Below are positions 1-5,494 of a stretch of 9,031 nucleotides of DNA, piece by piece. This DNA is from Verrucomicrobiota bacterium (GTDB lineage Bacteria > Verrucomicrobiota > Verrucomicrobiia > Opitutales > UBA953), in the NCBI GenBank assembly GCA_009924535.1, contig RFRI01000044.1:1-9031 (forward strand), given 5' to 3'. The stretch's first letter is position 1; every line of letters starts with the position of its first letter. The position numbers and the translations under genes were made by a program. Under the pieces are notes generated by a model. It did not search any database. It was not told the DNA's origin and saw only the letters and a program-made list of their open reading frames with translations.

Positions 1-35
1 CCGCAGTGCAGACAGGTGCCGTGCTTAGAATCCAT
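1..35 (-). CDS. Partial ORF, N-terminus of a possible CxxC zinc-binding protein
   Basis: An ATG at 35-33 opens a frame that runs off the left edge of the window and reads MDSKHGTCLHCG. The first residues include C-L-H-C, the kind of CxxC knuckle that starts many small phage zinc-ribbon proteins. It would overlap the end of the upstream replication-type gene by 11 bases, in keeping with the close packing of this operon. Only eleven full codons are visible, so neither its length nor its function can be judged. It could be a chance frame. Confidence 0.35.
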   Translation of the reverse strand, partial: MDSKHGTCLHC

Positions 36-708
36 TCTTGTGATCCTCGCTGGTCAGTTGCTTCTTGGGCAGGTGAGGGCTGGCCTTGCGAACAGGGAAC
101 AGGCCGTACCAGCCGTTCCTAATCGATGCGTCCACCATCTCCTTGGCCGCTTCCGTGAATGTGATGCCGTGCTTCTCTGCCTCGGCCTTCACGATCTCCA
201 CATTGCCTTCCAAGGCGCGCTGGGTAAGGGGTCGCTTGATCTCCTGTCGGTGAACAATGAACAAACAGAATGACTCCGTAGCCTTGTCAGTCACTTCGAC
301 AAAAAATTTACAAAAAGCCTCTGACACACATACGCTCTTATTCTTATTATCTTTTACTTTATCTACTACCCTATTGGCGGCAGTTTCCTTCCTAGGGGGG
401 TGGCTGTTTTCCTCCACCGAAGAACTGTTCGATGGCTTGGAGTAGGTGCTGGATATCCTGCGGTTTCCGTCCTGAGTCCAGCGCTTAAGGATCTTGGCTT
501 CCTCAAGCCGCGCTAAGTAGTCGCGGATCTGCCTCTCTCCGACCCCTACAGTGTTCGCAAGGTACGCATTGGATGCCCAGCACCCATCTCCCTTGTCCAA
601 GGCGTCTACGACCCCAGCAAGCACCTTCTCGGTGACGCTGAGATCCGCTCGTAGCCAGAGATCGCGGGGAATGAAGATGCCGACAAAGCCGAGTGAAGGG
701 TTTTCCAT
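25..708 (-). CDS. Winged-helix replication/replisome-organizer-like protein
   Basis: This 227-aa protein is probably the element's replication initiator or replisome organizer. Residues 8-85 look like the helix-turn-helix domain of phage replication proteins: a G-F-V-G-I-F-I-P-R-D-L-W start, then K-G-D-G-C-W-A-S-N-x-Y-L-A and the recognition segment G-V-G-E-R-Q-I-R-D-Y-L. A hydrophilic Ser/Lys/Asn-rich linker follows (about 90-127), then a C-terminal part with A-S-I-R-N-G-W-Y-G-L-F-P (194-205). A 'NGWxGLF' segment is common at the end of phage DnaD/O-type replication proteins. I start it at the ATG at 708, one base after the TGA of the upstream gene (TGATATG), because the same arrangement occurs at the next junction upstream; a longer in-frame start at 744 would overlap that gene. 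The linker DNA is strikingly AT-rich. Family assignment rests on motif memory, not a search. Confidence 0.65.
   Translation of the reverse strand: MENPSLGFVGIFIPRDLWLRADLSVTEKVLAGVVDALDKGDGCWASNAYLANTVGVGERQIRDYLARLEEAKILKRWTQDGNRRISSTYSKPSNSSSVEENSHPPRKETAANRVVDKVKDNKNKSVCVSEAFCKFFVEVTDKATESFCLFIVHRQEIKRPLTQRALEGNVEIVKAEAEKHGITFTEAAKEMVDASIRNGWYGLFPVRKASPHLPKKQLTSEDHKNGF
291..375. other. AT-rich patch inside the replication-type gene, possible origin
   Basis: Bases 301-360 contain 16 G/C in 60 (27%), while the window overall is roughly 58-60% GC by eye. The patch lies in the part of the replication-type gene that encodes residues about 117-136, between its winged helix and its C-terminal part. 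In lambdoid phages the origin sits in the equivalent place inside gene O. I see no clean iterons; GGAAAACAGCCACC and GGAAACTGCCGCC (minus strand, just upstream) are only loosely alike. The origin role is inference. Confidence 0.3.
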
Positions 709-709
709 A

Positions 710-970
710 TCAGTTGGACAGGTGGATGATGCGGTGGCGCCCATCGTACTCGTAATGGGAGATCAGGCCAACCTGCCTCAGGCTGGTGATCGCGGAAGTG
801 ATGTAGCGCGGGGTGACGCCGAAGATTTCGGCGGCCTCCTTGTTCGGTACGCGGGCCACTCCATCCACCGCCCGCGCCTTGAGGTAGGCGTAGACGATGG
901 CGAAGAAGCACTGGCCTCCCAGCGCCTTGAGCGCTGAGAGTTCGACCCTGACTTCAGTGATGTTGTCCAT
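710..970 (-). CDS. Small winged-helix DNA-binding protein
   Basis: The 86-aa protein is one predicted winged-helix domain. An amphipathic first helix covers residues 10-33. Then V-P-N-K-E-A-A-E-I-F-G-V-T-P-R-Y-I-T-S-A-I-T-S-L (41-64) reads as helix-turn-helix, with V-T-P-R-Y-I-T at the start of the recognition helix. G-L-I-S-H-Y-E-Y-D-G-R-H-R-I-I (68-82) would form the wing hairpin. It is likely a regulator or a replication accessory factor, since it sits between the exonuclease and the replication-type gene. Its start is set by TGATATG: the exonuclease stop (974-972), one base, then this ATG. Its own stop and the next ATG repeat that spacing, so the three genes are probably translationally coupled. 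There is no SD. Target DNA unknown. Confidence 0.7.
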   Translation of the reverse strand: MDNITEVRVELSALKALGGQCFFAIVYAYLKARAVDGVARVPNKEAAEIFGVTPRYITSAITSLRQVGLISHYEYDGRHRIIHLSN

Positions 971-971
971 A

Positions 972-1772
972 TCAGGCTTCGATCTCGATGAAGTCGGAAG
1001 AGTAGCAGGGATATACGCCGACACTCTCGGCCTTCTCCCACTTCTTGAACAGATCAGCGCGGATCGAATCCCACTTGGCCAAGGTCTCGGCCTTGATGGT
1101 ATAGATCCCCACGGCGTAGGGGGCGACCTTCTCCACGGCGGCAAAGGCAAACTTGGTGTTCTTGTCGCCGAGGCCAGTGCGGCGGGCCAGATCCAGATAG
1201 TGGCTTGCTTGCAGGGCGTACGAATACTTGAACACCTCCTTGCGCCAGCCAAACGGATCGGCCGCGATTGTGGTCTTGATGTCCCAGATGATGTTGCGCT
1301 CAGGGTCGAAGAGATCGAGGCGGGCCTTCAACTGGAGGCCGTTGTCGGACGGCGCGAACAGGCTGATCTCAGGGGTTCCGACTCGGAGGGATCCAGAGAA
1401 GTTCATCGTGTCCTTGAGGGACGCGGCTACCAAGACGGCCGTCTGGTAGTCCTCGGCCTTCAGCAGGTTCTTGCCAGCGTTGGCGGCCACGAATTCAGCA
1501 TAGGCGGCCTTGCCGACAGTGGTTCGGCGATCAATGCCGACAGGCAGGACAGCCCAGTTCTTCAGGAACTTCTCAGGCTCCAGCGTGGCTTCGTGGATCG
1601 CGGTGCCGAGAAGCATATCGCTGGTCGGTTCCTCCTTCTCAGCCGACAGGTGCGCCTTGAGGTGCGCGGGCGACTTGAGCAGGTGGCCGAGCAGGGACTT
1701 GCTCAGGCCCGCGCTGGAGTGGTAGGTGGAGGCGTCCAGATCGTAGACGACTTTGGTGATCGGTGTGGTCAT
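972..1772 (-). CDS. RecE/exonuclease VIII-type PD-(D/E)XK exonuclease
   Basis: The 266-aa protein matches the RecE C-terminal nuclease family (DUF3799-like), which digests 5' strands of double-stranded DNA ends and hands 3' tails to a partner annealing protein. Visible signatures in order: Y-H-S-S-A-G-L-S-K-S (17-26); S-P-A-H-L-K (34-39); L-G-T-A-I-H-E-A-T-L-E-P-E-K-F (55-69, H60); D-R-R-T-T-V-G-K-A-A-Y (81-91); T-P-E-I-S-L-F (133-139, E135); L-K-A-R-L-D-L-F-D (148-156, D153); I-W-D-I-K-T-T (162-168, D164 and K166); and Y-A-L-Q-A-S-H-Y (185-192, Q188). All expected catalytic positions are present, and the length suits a stand-alone domain. It starts at CATATG, 15 bases after the upstream stop, with no SD. 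Its probable partner is the Rad52-type gene on the opposite strand at 3724-4491. Confidence 0.88.
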   Translation of the reverse strand: MTTPITKVVYDLDASTYHSSAGLSKSLLGHLLKSPAHLKAHLSAEKEEPTSDMLLGTAIHEATLEPEKFLKNWAVLPVGIDRRTTVGKAAYAEFVAANAGKNLLKAEDYQTAVLVAASLKDTMNFSGSLRVGTPEISLFAPSDNGLQLKARLDLFDPERNIIWDIKTTIAADPFGWRKEVFKYSYALQASHYLDLARRTGLGDKNTKFAFAAVEKVAPYAVGIYTIKAETLAKWDSIRADLFKKWEKAESVGVYPCYSSDFIEIEA

Positions 1773-1787
1773 ATGTGTGGGGGGAAA

Positions 1788-2003
1788 TTATTTGGTCTTC
1801 TTCTTCAGGCCGCCAACGAAGATGAAGTGGGCGAGGCCCGCATCGAGAGTCTTGAGGCCGCCGTTATGGGTCTGGCAAGCCGCGATGACTTTGGCTTCGA
1901 CATACTGGTCGAGCGCATTGAGGAAGGCGCGGGATACGCGCTTGCCTTGTGACTTGGCGAGGCCACGGATGATGGACGCCTTGAGGTAGTGGATCTTGTT
2001 CAT
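1788..2003 (-). CDS. Small basic protein, possible histone-fold DNA-binding protein
   Basis: The 71-aa protein is the first gene of the minus-strand operon and begins at CATATG behind a promoter and a TCACCCA leader. Its layout resembles a single histone fold: short helix (about 6-18), K-R-V-S loop (21-24), long helix (24-46), G-G-L-K-T-L (48-53) as second loop, short helix to about 63, and a basic tail K-K-K-T-K. Archaeal histones carry R-V-S and H-A-G-R-K-T at corresponding places, but their central helix is about five residues longer. I therefore treat the histone fold as an inference. Plausible roles are DNA compaction or a scaffold for the replication/recombination proteins downstream. 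It may equally be an unrelated small helical phage protein. Confidence 0.5.
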   Translation of the reverse strand: MNKIHYLKASIIRGLAKSQGKRVSRAFLNALDQYVEAKVIAACQTHNGGLKTLDAGLAHFIFVGGLKKKTK

Positions 2004-2009
2004 ATGCGT

Positions 2010-2052
2010 TGGGTGAAGGACTCCATTAGAACAGAACTTCGGCCAGAGTCAA
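2010..2052 (-). promoter_or_regulatory. Promoter P1 and leader for the minus-strand operon
   Basis: On the minus strand TTGACT (2052-2047) is followed after 16 bases by TCTAAT (2030-2025), preceded by CTGT so that TG sits as in an extended -10. The dyad-like GAAGTTCTGTTC spans the spacer and the -10 start. The leader block TCACCCA (2016-2010) lies 14 bases after the start of the -10, the same offset as in P3 and P4. The first ATG is at 2003. Plus-strand TAGAAC (2027-2032) recurs in P3 and P4. Confidence 0.6.
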
Positions 2053-2070
2053 GCCACATAAAAACACCTC

Positions 2071-2113
2071 TTGACACTTTATGCAACATCCCTACATCTC
2101 AAGACCTCACCCA
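2071..2113 (+). promoter_or_regulatory. Promoter P2 and leader for the plus-strand recombination operon
   Basis: TTGACAC starts at 2071. The -10 is weak: TACATC (2093-2098) at 16 bases. A TCACCCA leader block lies at 2107-2113 and the first ATG at 2121. The -35 hexamers of P1 and P2 stand back to back, 18 bases apart (2053-2070), so one protein bound between them could affect both directions. The GAAS-N4-GWTC dyad of the other promoters is not clearly present here, so P2 may be regulated differently. Confidence 0.5.
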
Positions 2114-2120
2114 GCATCCT

Positions 2121-2549
2121 ATGCAACACGAACCCAAAAATGACGCGGTCAGCGTCACGATCCCAATCCACGGAGTCATTGAATCTATCGATGGCACCAA
2201 GCGGAAATTCACTGTGTCCAACGACTTCGTTGTCGTACTGGTACAGATGATCACTGCCCCTGAGTCTAACGCCGATGGCGATATCATCCACGCCACGCGC
2301 ATCCTCCTTGAGACTAAGTCTTGCGGATGGATCCGCTGGCAGGATGTGAAGTTCGAAGACACCGAAGAGTTCAAGGCAAAGCGCGCGTCCGATCTAGCCG
2401 AGACGGAAATTTCTGGTATGGCCGCAGATCATCAAGATGAGCAAGATGCCAAGGCCGCCGCCGCTCAGGCTATGGCCTTTGGTAATAACCAGTTTGCCCG
2501 ATCCGCTGTAGTCCAAGCCCTCCTGACCAAATGCGAATTCTCCTTCTAA
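2121..2549 (+). CDS. Hypothetical acidic protein, first gene of the plus operon
   Basis: I do not recognise this 142-aa protein. Its N-terminal half looks beta-rich with alternating hydrophobic residues (S-V-T-I-P-I-H-G-V-I at 11-20, F-V-V-V-L-V-Q at 36-42, G-W-I-R-W-Q-D-V at 69-76). The second half is helical and charged, with an Ala-rich run (111-119). There is no signal peptide, membrane segment or cysteine cluster. I start it at 2121 because the leader block ends at 2113; the frame stays open upstream to 1989, but that would run through the promoter. Its position as first gene before a muralytic protein, a nuclease-like protein and an annealing protein suggests an early function. It overlaps the next gene by 19 bases. 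Confidence 0.65.
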   Translation: MQHEPKNDAVSVTIPIHGVIESIDGTKRKFTVSNDFVVVLVQMITAPESNADGDIIHATRILLETKSCGWIRWQDVKFEDTEEFKAKRASDLAETEISGMAADHQDEQDAKAAAAQAMAFGNNQFARSAVVQALLTKCEFSF

Positions 2550-2968
2550 CTCTGATTTCTGCTACAACTTGCTTGGCCAGCGAGATCGACTGGAAATTTG
2601 TGACCAGCGTGGCCGTGGCTGAATCGCGGATGCAGAATCTGGCTATCGGCGATAAGGGCGACAGCCGTGGGGCTTGGCAGATGTCCGAGCGCGCGTGGGA
2701 TCAGGTTAGCGCCGCCCGCCGCCTACGCGGGGCTACGGCCTACGATTGGTCTACCTACTGCTCCTATGAGGCCATCGCCCGCGAATACGCCACCGAGTAC
2801 CTCCGCTGGGTCGAATCCAGACTTACCCACAATATGAAGCGCCAGCCAACGCGATCGGAAATTTACGCCGCGTGGAATCTGGGCGTAACTGGGTTTGCCC
2901 GCTTGGGCTACAGGCTGGCCGCCGTCCCCTCTGTCACCAAGCGCGGGATCGCCCGCCTGTCCCGATGA
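2531..2968 (+). CDS. Exported lysozyme-like (SLT-family) muralytic enzyme
   Basis: The 145-aa protein has a short signal peptide (hydrophobic residues 3-13, likely cleavage near A16). A lysozyme/transglycosylase-like domain follows: V-A-E-S-R-M-Q-N-L-A-I-G-D-K-G-D-S-R-G-A-W-Q-M-S covers 29-52, with E31 as the probable catalytic acid and G-A-W-Q-M in the place of the usual G-L-M-Q-I. I-Y-A-A-W-N-L-G-V-T-G-F (111-122) resembles the 'YNxG' segment later in SLT domains. It should cleave peptidoglycan outside the cytoplasmic membrane and could be an endolysin. Its place in a recombination operon is odd for a lysis gene. It overlaps the preceding gene by 19 bases and shares an ATGA junction with the next. 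No holin is adjacent; the only small membrane protein in view is at 7829. Confidence 0.75.
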   Translation: MRILLLTLISATTCLASEIDWKFVTSVAVAESRMQNLAIGDKGDSRGAWQMSERAWDQVSAARRLRGATAYDWSTYCSYEAIAREYATEYLRWVESRLTHNMKRQPTRSEIYAAWNLGVTGFARLGYRLAAVPSVTKRGIARLSR

Positions 2969-3423
2969 CCCGCCCGACCTACGAGAACGATGGCCACCTC
3001 AAGGATGAGGAGATCTGCATCGATGCCGTGGAAGCCGTTTGGGGCGTGGCCTGTGTGAAGACGCCGCGCTACTACAAGATCGACTACTGCGTGGTGGATC
3101 CGAGCAACCGCGTGGTCGGCTGGATCGAGATCAGGTGCAAGAACTTTGCCCGCGCCCAGTACAAGACCTTCTACACCTCGCTGGAGAAGTACCTGAGCGT
3201 TTGCCGCGCCCAGTACGCTACGGCCCGCCCAGCCTTCCTGCTGGTCAAGTGGAGCGATGGGATCTTCATCTACAGGGTCAACGCTCAGGATCTTACCCGC
3301 CGCGAGATCACTGTCGGCGGCCGCACGGCCAACTCACGCGGTGACGATCAGGACATCGAGCCTGTGATCCACATTCCTATCGCCGAGTTCATTAAACTGT
3401 CCGATGCTCGGAACCCATTCTGA
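2965..3423 (+). CDS. PD-(D/E)XK nuclease-like phage protein
   Basis: The 152-aa protein resembles a family of small phage proteins with a PD-(D/E)XK nuclease fold. An early acidic residue lies in helix 1 (E23 in A-V-E-A-V-W-G). Next come Y-K-I-D-Y-C-V-V-D (37-45, D40), the core strand V-G-W-I-E-I-R-C-K-N (51-60, E55), then L-E-K-Y-L (73-77) and P-A-F-L-L-V-K-W-S-D-G-I-F-I-Y-R (89-104), which fits the family's 'LVVxxxDGLxxY' segment. The usual ExK reads E-I-R, with a lysine two residues later, so activity is uncertain. The start at 2965 is the ATG of an ATGA overlap with the muralytic gene; a longer start at 2872 would lie inside that gene. A role in DNA end or junction processing is inferred from the operon. 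Confidence 0.65.
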   Translation: MTRPTYENDGHLKDEEICIDAVEAVWGVACVKTPRYYKIDYCVVDPSNRVVGWIEIRCKNFARAQYKTFYTSLEKYLSVCRAQYATARPAFLLVKWSDGIFIYRVNAQDLTRREITVGGRTANSRGDDQDIEPVIHIPIAEFIKLSDARNPF

Positions 3424-3731
3424 TGAAAAAGAAATTCGAAGTCTACGATCACCCCACGCGGTACACGATGCAGTCGTCAAAGAAAGGTCAGGTACACCTA
3501 ATCGATCTCGCCGCTAACAATTTCCACGGAGAATGCTCCTGTGAAAATTTCCAATGCGTCCAGATGCCTCGGATGCAGAAGGCCATCGATGAAGGATACG
3601 AACCGATGTTCCCAGACGAGTTCAGATGCAAGCACCTGATCCTGATCCGCGAACAGGTCACCACGATCTTCATCGCGGCGCTCAACGCCACCACTGAAAT
3701 TTCCCCAAAACCAACACCCAACAATGAGTAA
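3423..3731 (+). CDS. SWIM-type zinc-finger protein
   Basis: The 102-aa protein carries the metal-ligand pattern of a SWIM domain: C38-S-C40, about 28 residues, then C69-K-H71 (CxC...CxH). The flanks fit the domain: V-H-L-I-D-L-A (24-30) before the first knuckle and L-I-L-I-R-E-Q (72-78) after the last. SWIM domains mediate DNA or protein contacts; in eukaryotes SWIM proteins act with Rad51 paralogues. Here the gene lies directly before a Rad52-family annealing gene and overlaps it by 8 bases, while TGATG joins it to the nuclease-like gene upstream. I infer a helper role in annealing or end processing. The tail (E-I-S-P-K-P-T-P-N-N-E) looks disordered. Confidence 0.7.
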   Translation: MKKKFEVYDHPTRYTMQSSKKGQVHLIDLAANNFHGECSCENFQCVQMPRMQKAIDEGYEPMFPDEFRCKHLILIREQVTTIFIAALNATTEISPKPTPNNE

Positions 3732-4491
3732 CCTCACACACCTACGCGCTCCGTTCCCTGCCAGCAGAATCGAGTGGCGCATCCAATCCTGCGGCACCAA
3801 GAGCGATGGATCTGTCTGGGCGCGATGCCTAGCCTACATCGACAACCGCGCCGCTATGGAGCGCCTCGATGAGGTCTACGGCGAAGGCTGGAGCCACAAG
3901 GAGGAGTTCAAGCAGATCGGCACTGGCGCCGTCTGCACTGTCACGCTGACCTTCGGCGATCGCACTGTCTGCGGATCCTGCGAGGTCGAACTGAACAAGG
4001 GCGATGACATCGATCCGTTCAAGAGCGCCGCGTCTGGCGCGATGAAGAGGGCCGTGGTTAACCTAGGCATTGGCCGTTACCTATACGAGTTGCCTGAGGC
4101 TTGGGCTGTGATCACCGACAGCGGCAAGTACCAAGGCAAGACCAAGGACGGCACCAAGTTTAAGTGGAACCCGCCTGATCTGGACGCGCCTGTCGAGCAG
4201 TACGAACGCATCGCGGCCGCTCCCTCACCTGCGCCGCGCGCGCCGAGCGTACAGCCAGTCTCTGGCGGCGACTGGAAGAGCGTGATCATCCCTTTCGGCA
4301 AGTTACAGGGGAGAACGCTTGGATCGTTACCTGAGGCCAGTTTGAAGTGGTGGCAGGATAACTACCAGCCGAAGCCGTTCAAGGGCGCCATCAGTGCGAA
4401 GGATCAGTCCTTCCGTGATGCGCTCGATCAATCGCTCGGCGTCACCTCCGCTCCCACAATCGAAACCCCTGATGACGATGTCCCGTTCTAA
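3724..4491 (+). CDS. Rad52/Rad22-family single-strand annealing protein with SSB-like C-tip
   Basis: The 255-aa protein should anneal complementary single strands exposed by the RecE-type exonuclease. Residues about 10-125 fit the Rad52/Rad22 fold: I-E-W-R-I (16-20), A-Y-I-D-N-R-A-A-M-E-R-L-D-E-V-Y-G-E-G-W (37-56), K-G-D-D-I-D-P-F-K-S-A-A-S-G-A-M-K-R-A (92-110), then L-G-I-G-R-Y-L-Y-E-L (114-123). An Ala/Pro linker (164-180) leads to I-I-P-F-G-K-L-Q-G-R-T-L-G-S-L-P-E-A-S-L-K-W (188-209), which looks like the small 'FGKxKG' domain at the C-terminus of exonuclease X-type proteins. The last residues, P-D-D-D-V-P-F, match the acidic tip of bacterial SSB (DDDIPF in E. coli). It overlaps the SWIM gene by 8 bases and the following gene by 20. 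Confidence 0.88.
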   Translation: MSNLTHLRAPFPASRIEWRIQSCGTKSDGSVWARCLAYIDNRAAMERLDEVYGEGWSHKEEFKQIGTGAVCTVTLTFGDRTVCGSCEVELNKGDDIDPFKSAASGAMKRAVVNLGIGRYLYELPEAWAVITDSGKYQGKTKDGTKFKWNPPDLDAPVEQYERIAAAPSPAPRAPSVQPVSGGDWKSVIIPFGKLQGRTLGSLPEASLKWWQDNYQPKPFKGAISAKDQSFRDALDQSLGVTSAPTIETPDDDVPF

Positions 4492-4792
4492 AAAATCCAA
4501 GAAGCCCGATCACCGCGCGCGTGAGTTCATCGCGGAGGCCAACGAGGAAGCATTGTTCCTCGATCCTCCTGAGACTTACGATGCCGCGATCATCGGCCGC
4601 ACCAGCGGATCGTTCCCTGTCGCGATCTACGACTACCAGTTGTTGATCGATCGCCTGATCGACATCGAAGAACTGACCGAGGAGCAAGCCATCGATCACA
4701 TCGAGTACAACATCCTCGGATCCATCGGCGCGGAGAACTTCCCTGTAGTGATGAATCAATTACCGCCTGACGATGACGACTCGCAGAAATAA
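4472..4792 (+). CDS. Conserved phage protein of unknown function
   Basis: This 106-aa protein resembles a small protein often seen in phages and plasmids, with a central 'AIIG...PVAIYDYxxLIDxLI...LTEEQAIDHIEYNI' layout: residues 39-57 and 69-82, then F-P-V-V (90-93). I know no proven function. The N-terminus is basic (S-K-K-S-K-K, 6-11) and the end acidic (P-P-D-D-D-D, 98-103). Two ATGs are possible, 4472 and 4478. I prefer 4472 because ATGACG there mirrors the next gene's start and gives the same 20-base overlap. The start codon lies inside the DNA encoding the preceding protein's Asp-Asp-Asp tip, and the next gene likewise starts inside this gene's Asp codons. Confidence 0.7.
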   Translation: MTMSRSKKSKKPDHRAREFIAEANEEALFLDPPETYDAAIIGRTSGSFPVAIYDYQLLIDRLIDIEELTEEQAIDHIEYNILGSIGAENFPVVMNQLPPDDDDSQK

Positions 4793-4973
4793 GATCCCCG
4801 CGAAACGCTGGCGCCAGATCAGAGTGCATCCCGAAGAGGAGGCTCTGATCCGCGAGCGCGCGGAGCGCTACGGCATCTCCTACCCAGTGGCCGTGCGTCA
4901 GATCCTCAGGACTGGGCTGGGCCTGAACAGCGTTTTTCACGAAAAGCCCAATGAAATGGGGGGTAAAAAATGA
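4773..4973 (+). CDS. Ribbon-helix-helix-like small DNA-binding protein
   Basis: The 66-aa protein has the outline of a MetJ/Arc/CopG-type repressor. A basic N-terminal arm (T-T-R-R-N-K-I-P-A-K-R-W) leads to a strand R-Q-I-R-V (14-18), helix A (P-E-E-E-A-L-I-R-E-R-A-E-R-Y-G, 20-34), a turn with I-S-Y, and helix B (P-V-A-V-R-Q-I-L-R-T-G-L, 38-49). A dimer would insert the strand pair into the DNA major groove. It overlaps the previous gene by 20 bases and ends 49 bases before the next ATG. It is a reasonable candidate regulator for the repeated promoters in this window, but nothing in the sequence links it to a particular operator. Confidence 0.6.
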   Translation: MTTRRNKIPAKRWRQIRVHPEEEALIRERAERYGISYPVAVRQILRTGLGLNSVFHEKPNEMGGKK

Positions 4974-4975
4974 TG

Positions 4976-5017
4976 TTGCAATTGGCCCCACGCTGGTCAG
5001 CCTTCAGTTCTCACCCA
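4976..5017 (+). promoter_or_regulatory. TCACCCA leader with weak promoter-like sequence
   Basis: The 49-base gap before the gene at 5023 holds TCACCCA (5011-5017) and then ACGCATATG, as in other leaders here. TTGCAA (4976-4981) stands where a -35 would be, but no -10 resembling TCYAMT and no GAAS-N4-GWTC dyad is visible. It may be a decayed promoter, or only a translation leader within an operon. Confidence 0.3.
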
Positions 5018-5022
5018 CGCAT

Positions 5023-5490
5023 ATGAGCAATAACACCAAGCAAAACAACACGGCCGAGATCCTCTGCCTCACCCACAAATCCGAACGCAACCGCGAGAGC
5101 CAGATCTACGCGGACGGCTCCAAGTACGGCCTCACCTTCAACATCGAAGGCGTGACCGATCTCGGCCAGTCCTACGCCGCTGATGTCTCGATCCTGATTC
5201 AGGTCTGGACGGACATCACGGATCGCGGCGGTCTCCTCCTGACCACCGAGGCCCGCATCGAAAAGTTCACCGAAGAAGCCGCCTACCTCCCCACGCCCGA
5301 AGGTCGTGGCGCTGGCTGGAACTACTCGATGCTCACCGAAGAGCAGATGGAAGCCGAAGAAGCCGCGCAGGAAAAGGCCAACGCCGAGATCGTCTCCTAC
5401 CTCGGCCGCGTCTCCTACGAGCCGCAGTTCGAAGCGCTCCGCAACTCGCTGAAACAGGCCGCGATCAAGTTCCACCTCAACCTCCGCTAA
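5023..5490 (+). CDS. Hypothetical protein with acidic helical region
   Basis: I do not recognise this 155-aa protein. Residues 11-80 look like mixed beta structure (Y-G-L-T-F-N-I-E-G-V at 35-44, A-D-V-S-I-L-I-Q-V-W at 53-62). T-P-E-G-R-G-A-G-W-N-Y-S (91-102) is a Gly-rich loop. Residues 104-125 are a strongly acidic, Ala/Glu-rich helix (L-T-E-E-Q-M-E-A-E-E-A-A-Q-E-K-A), and a helical C-terminus follows. No signal or membrane segment is seen. The start at 5023 is chosen because ACGCATATG marks it exactly as at two other genes; the frame is open further upstream to 4951 but would overlap the regulator gene. It ends 4 bases before the next ATG. Confidence 0.65.
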   Translation: MSNNTKQNNTAEILCLTHKSERNRESQIYADGSKYGLTFNIEGVTDLGQSYAADVSILIQVWTDITDRGGLLLTTEARIEKFTEEAAYLPTPEGRGAGWNYSMLTEEQMEAEEAAQEKANAEIVSYLGRVSYEPQFEALRNSLKQAAIKFHLNLR

Positions 5491-5494
5491 TCCG

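Noticed and set aside
897..1952. A 351-codon plus-strand frame opposite the exonuclease
   Set aside because: The minus strand encodes a clear RecE-type nuclease with all catalytic residues; the plus frame is its shadow and crosses into the next gene.
1989..2120. N-terminal extension of the first plus-strand gene upstream to an ATG at 1989
   Set aside because: It would overlap the minus-strand small gene and run through both divergent promoters; the leader block and ATG at 2121 fit the other genes.
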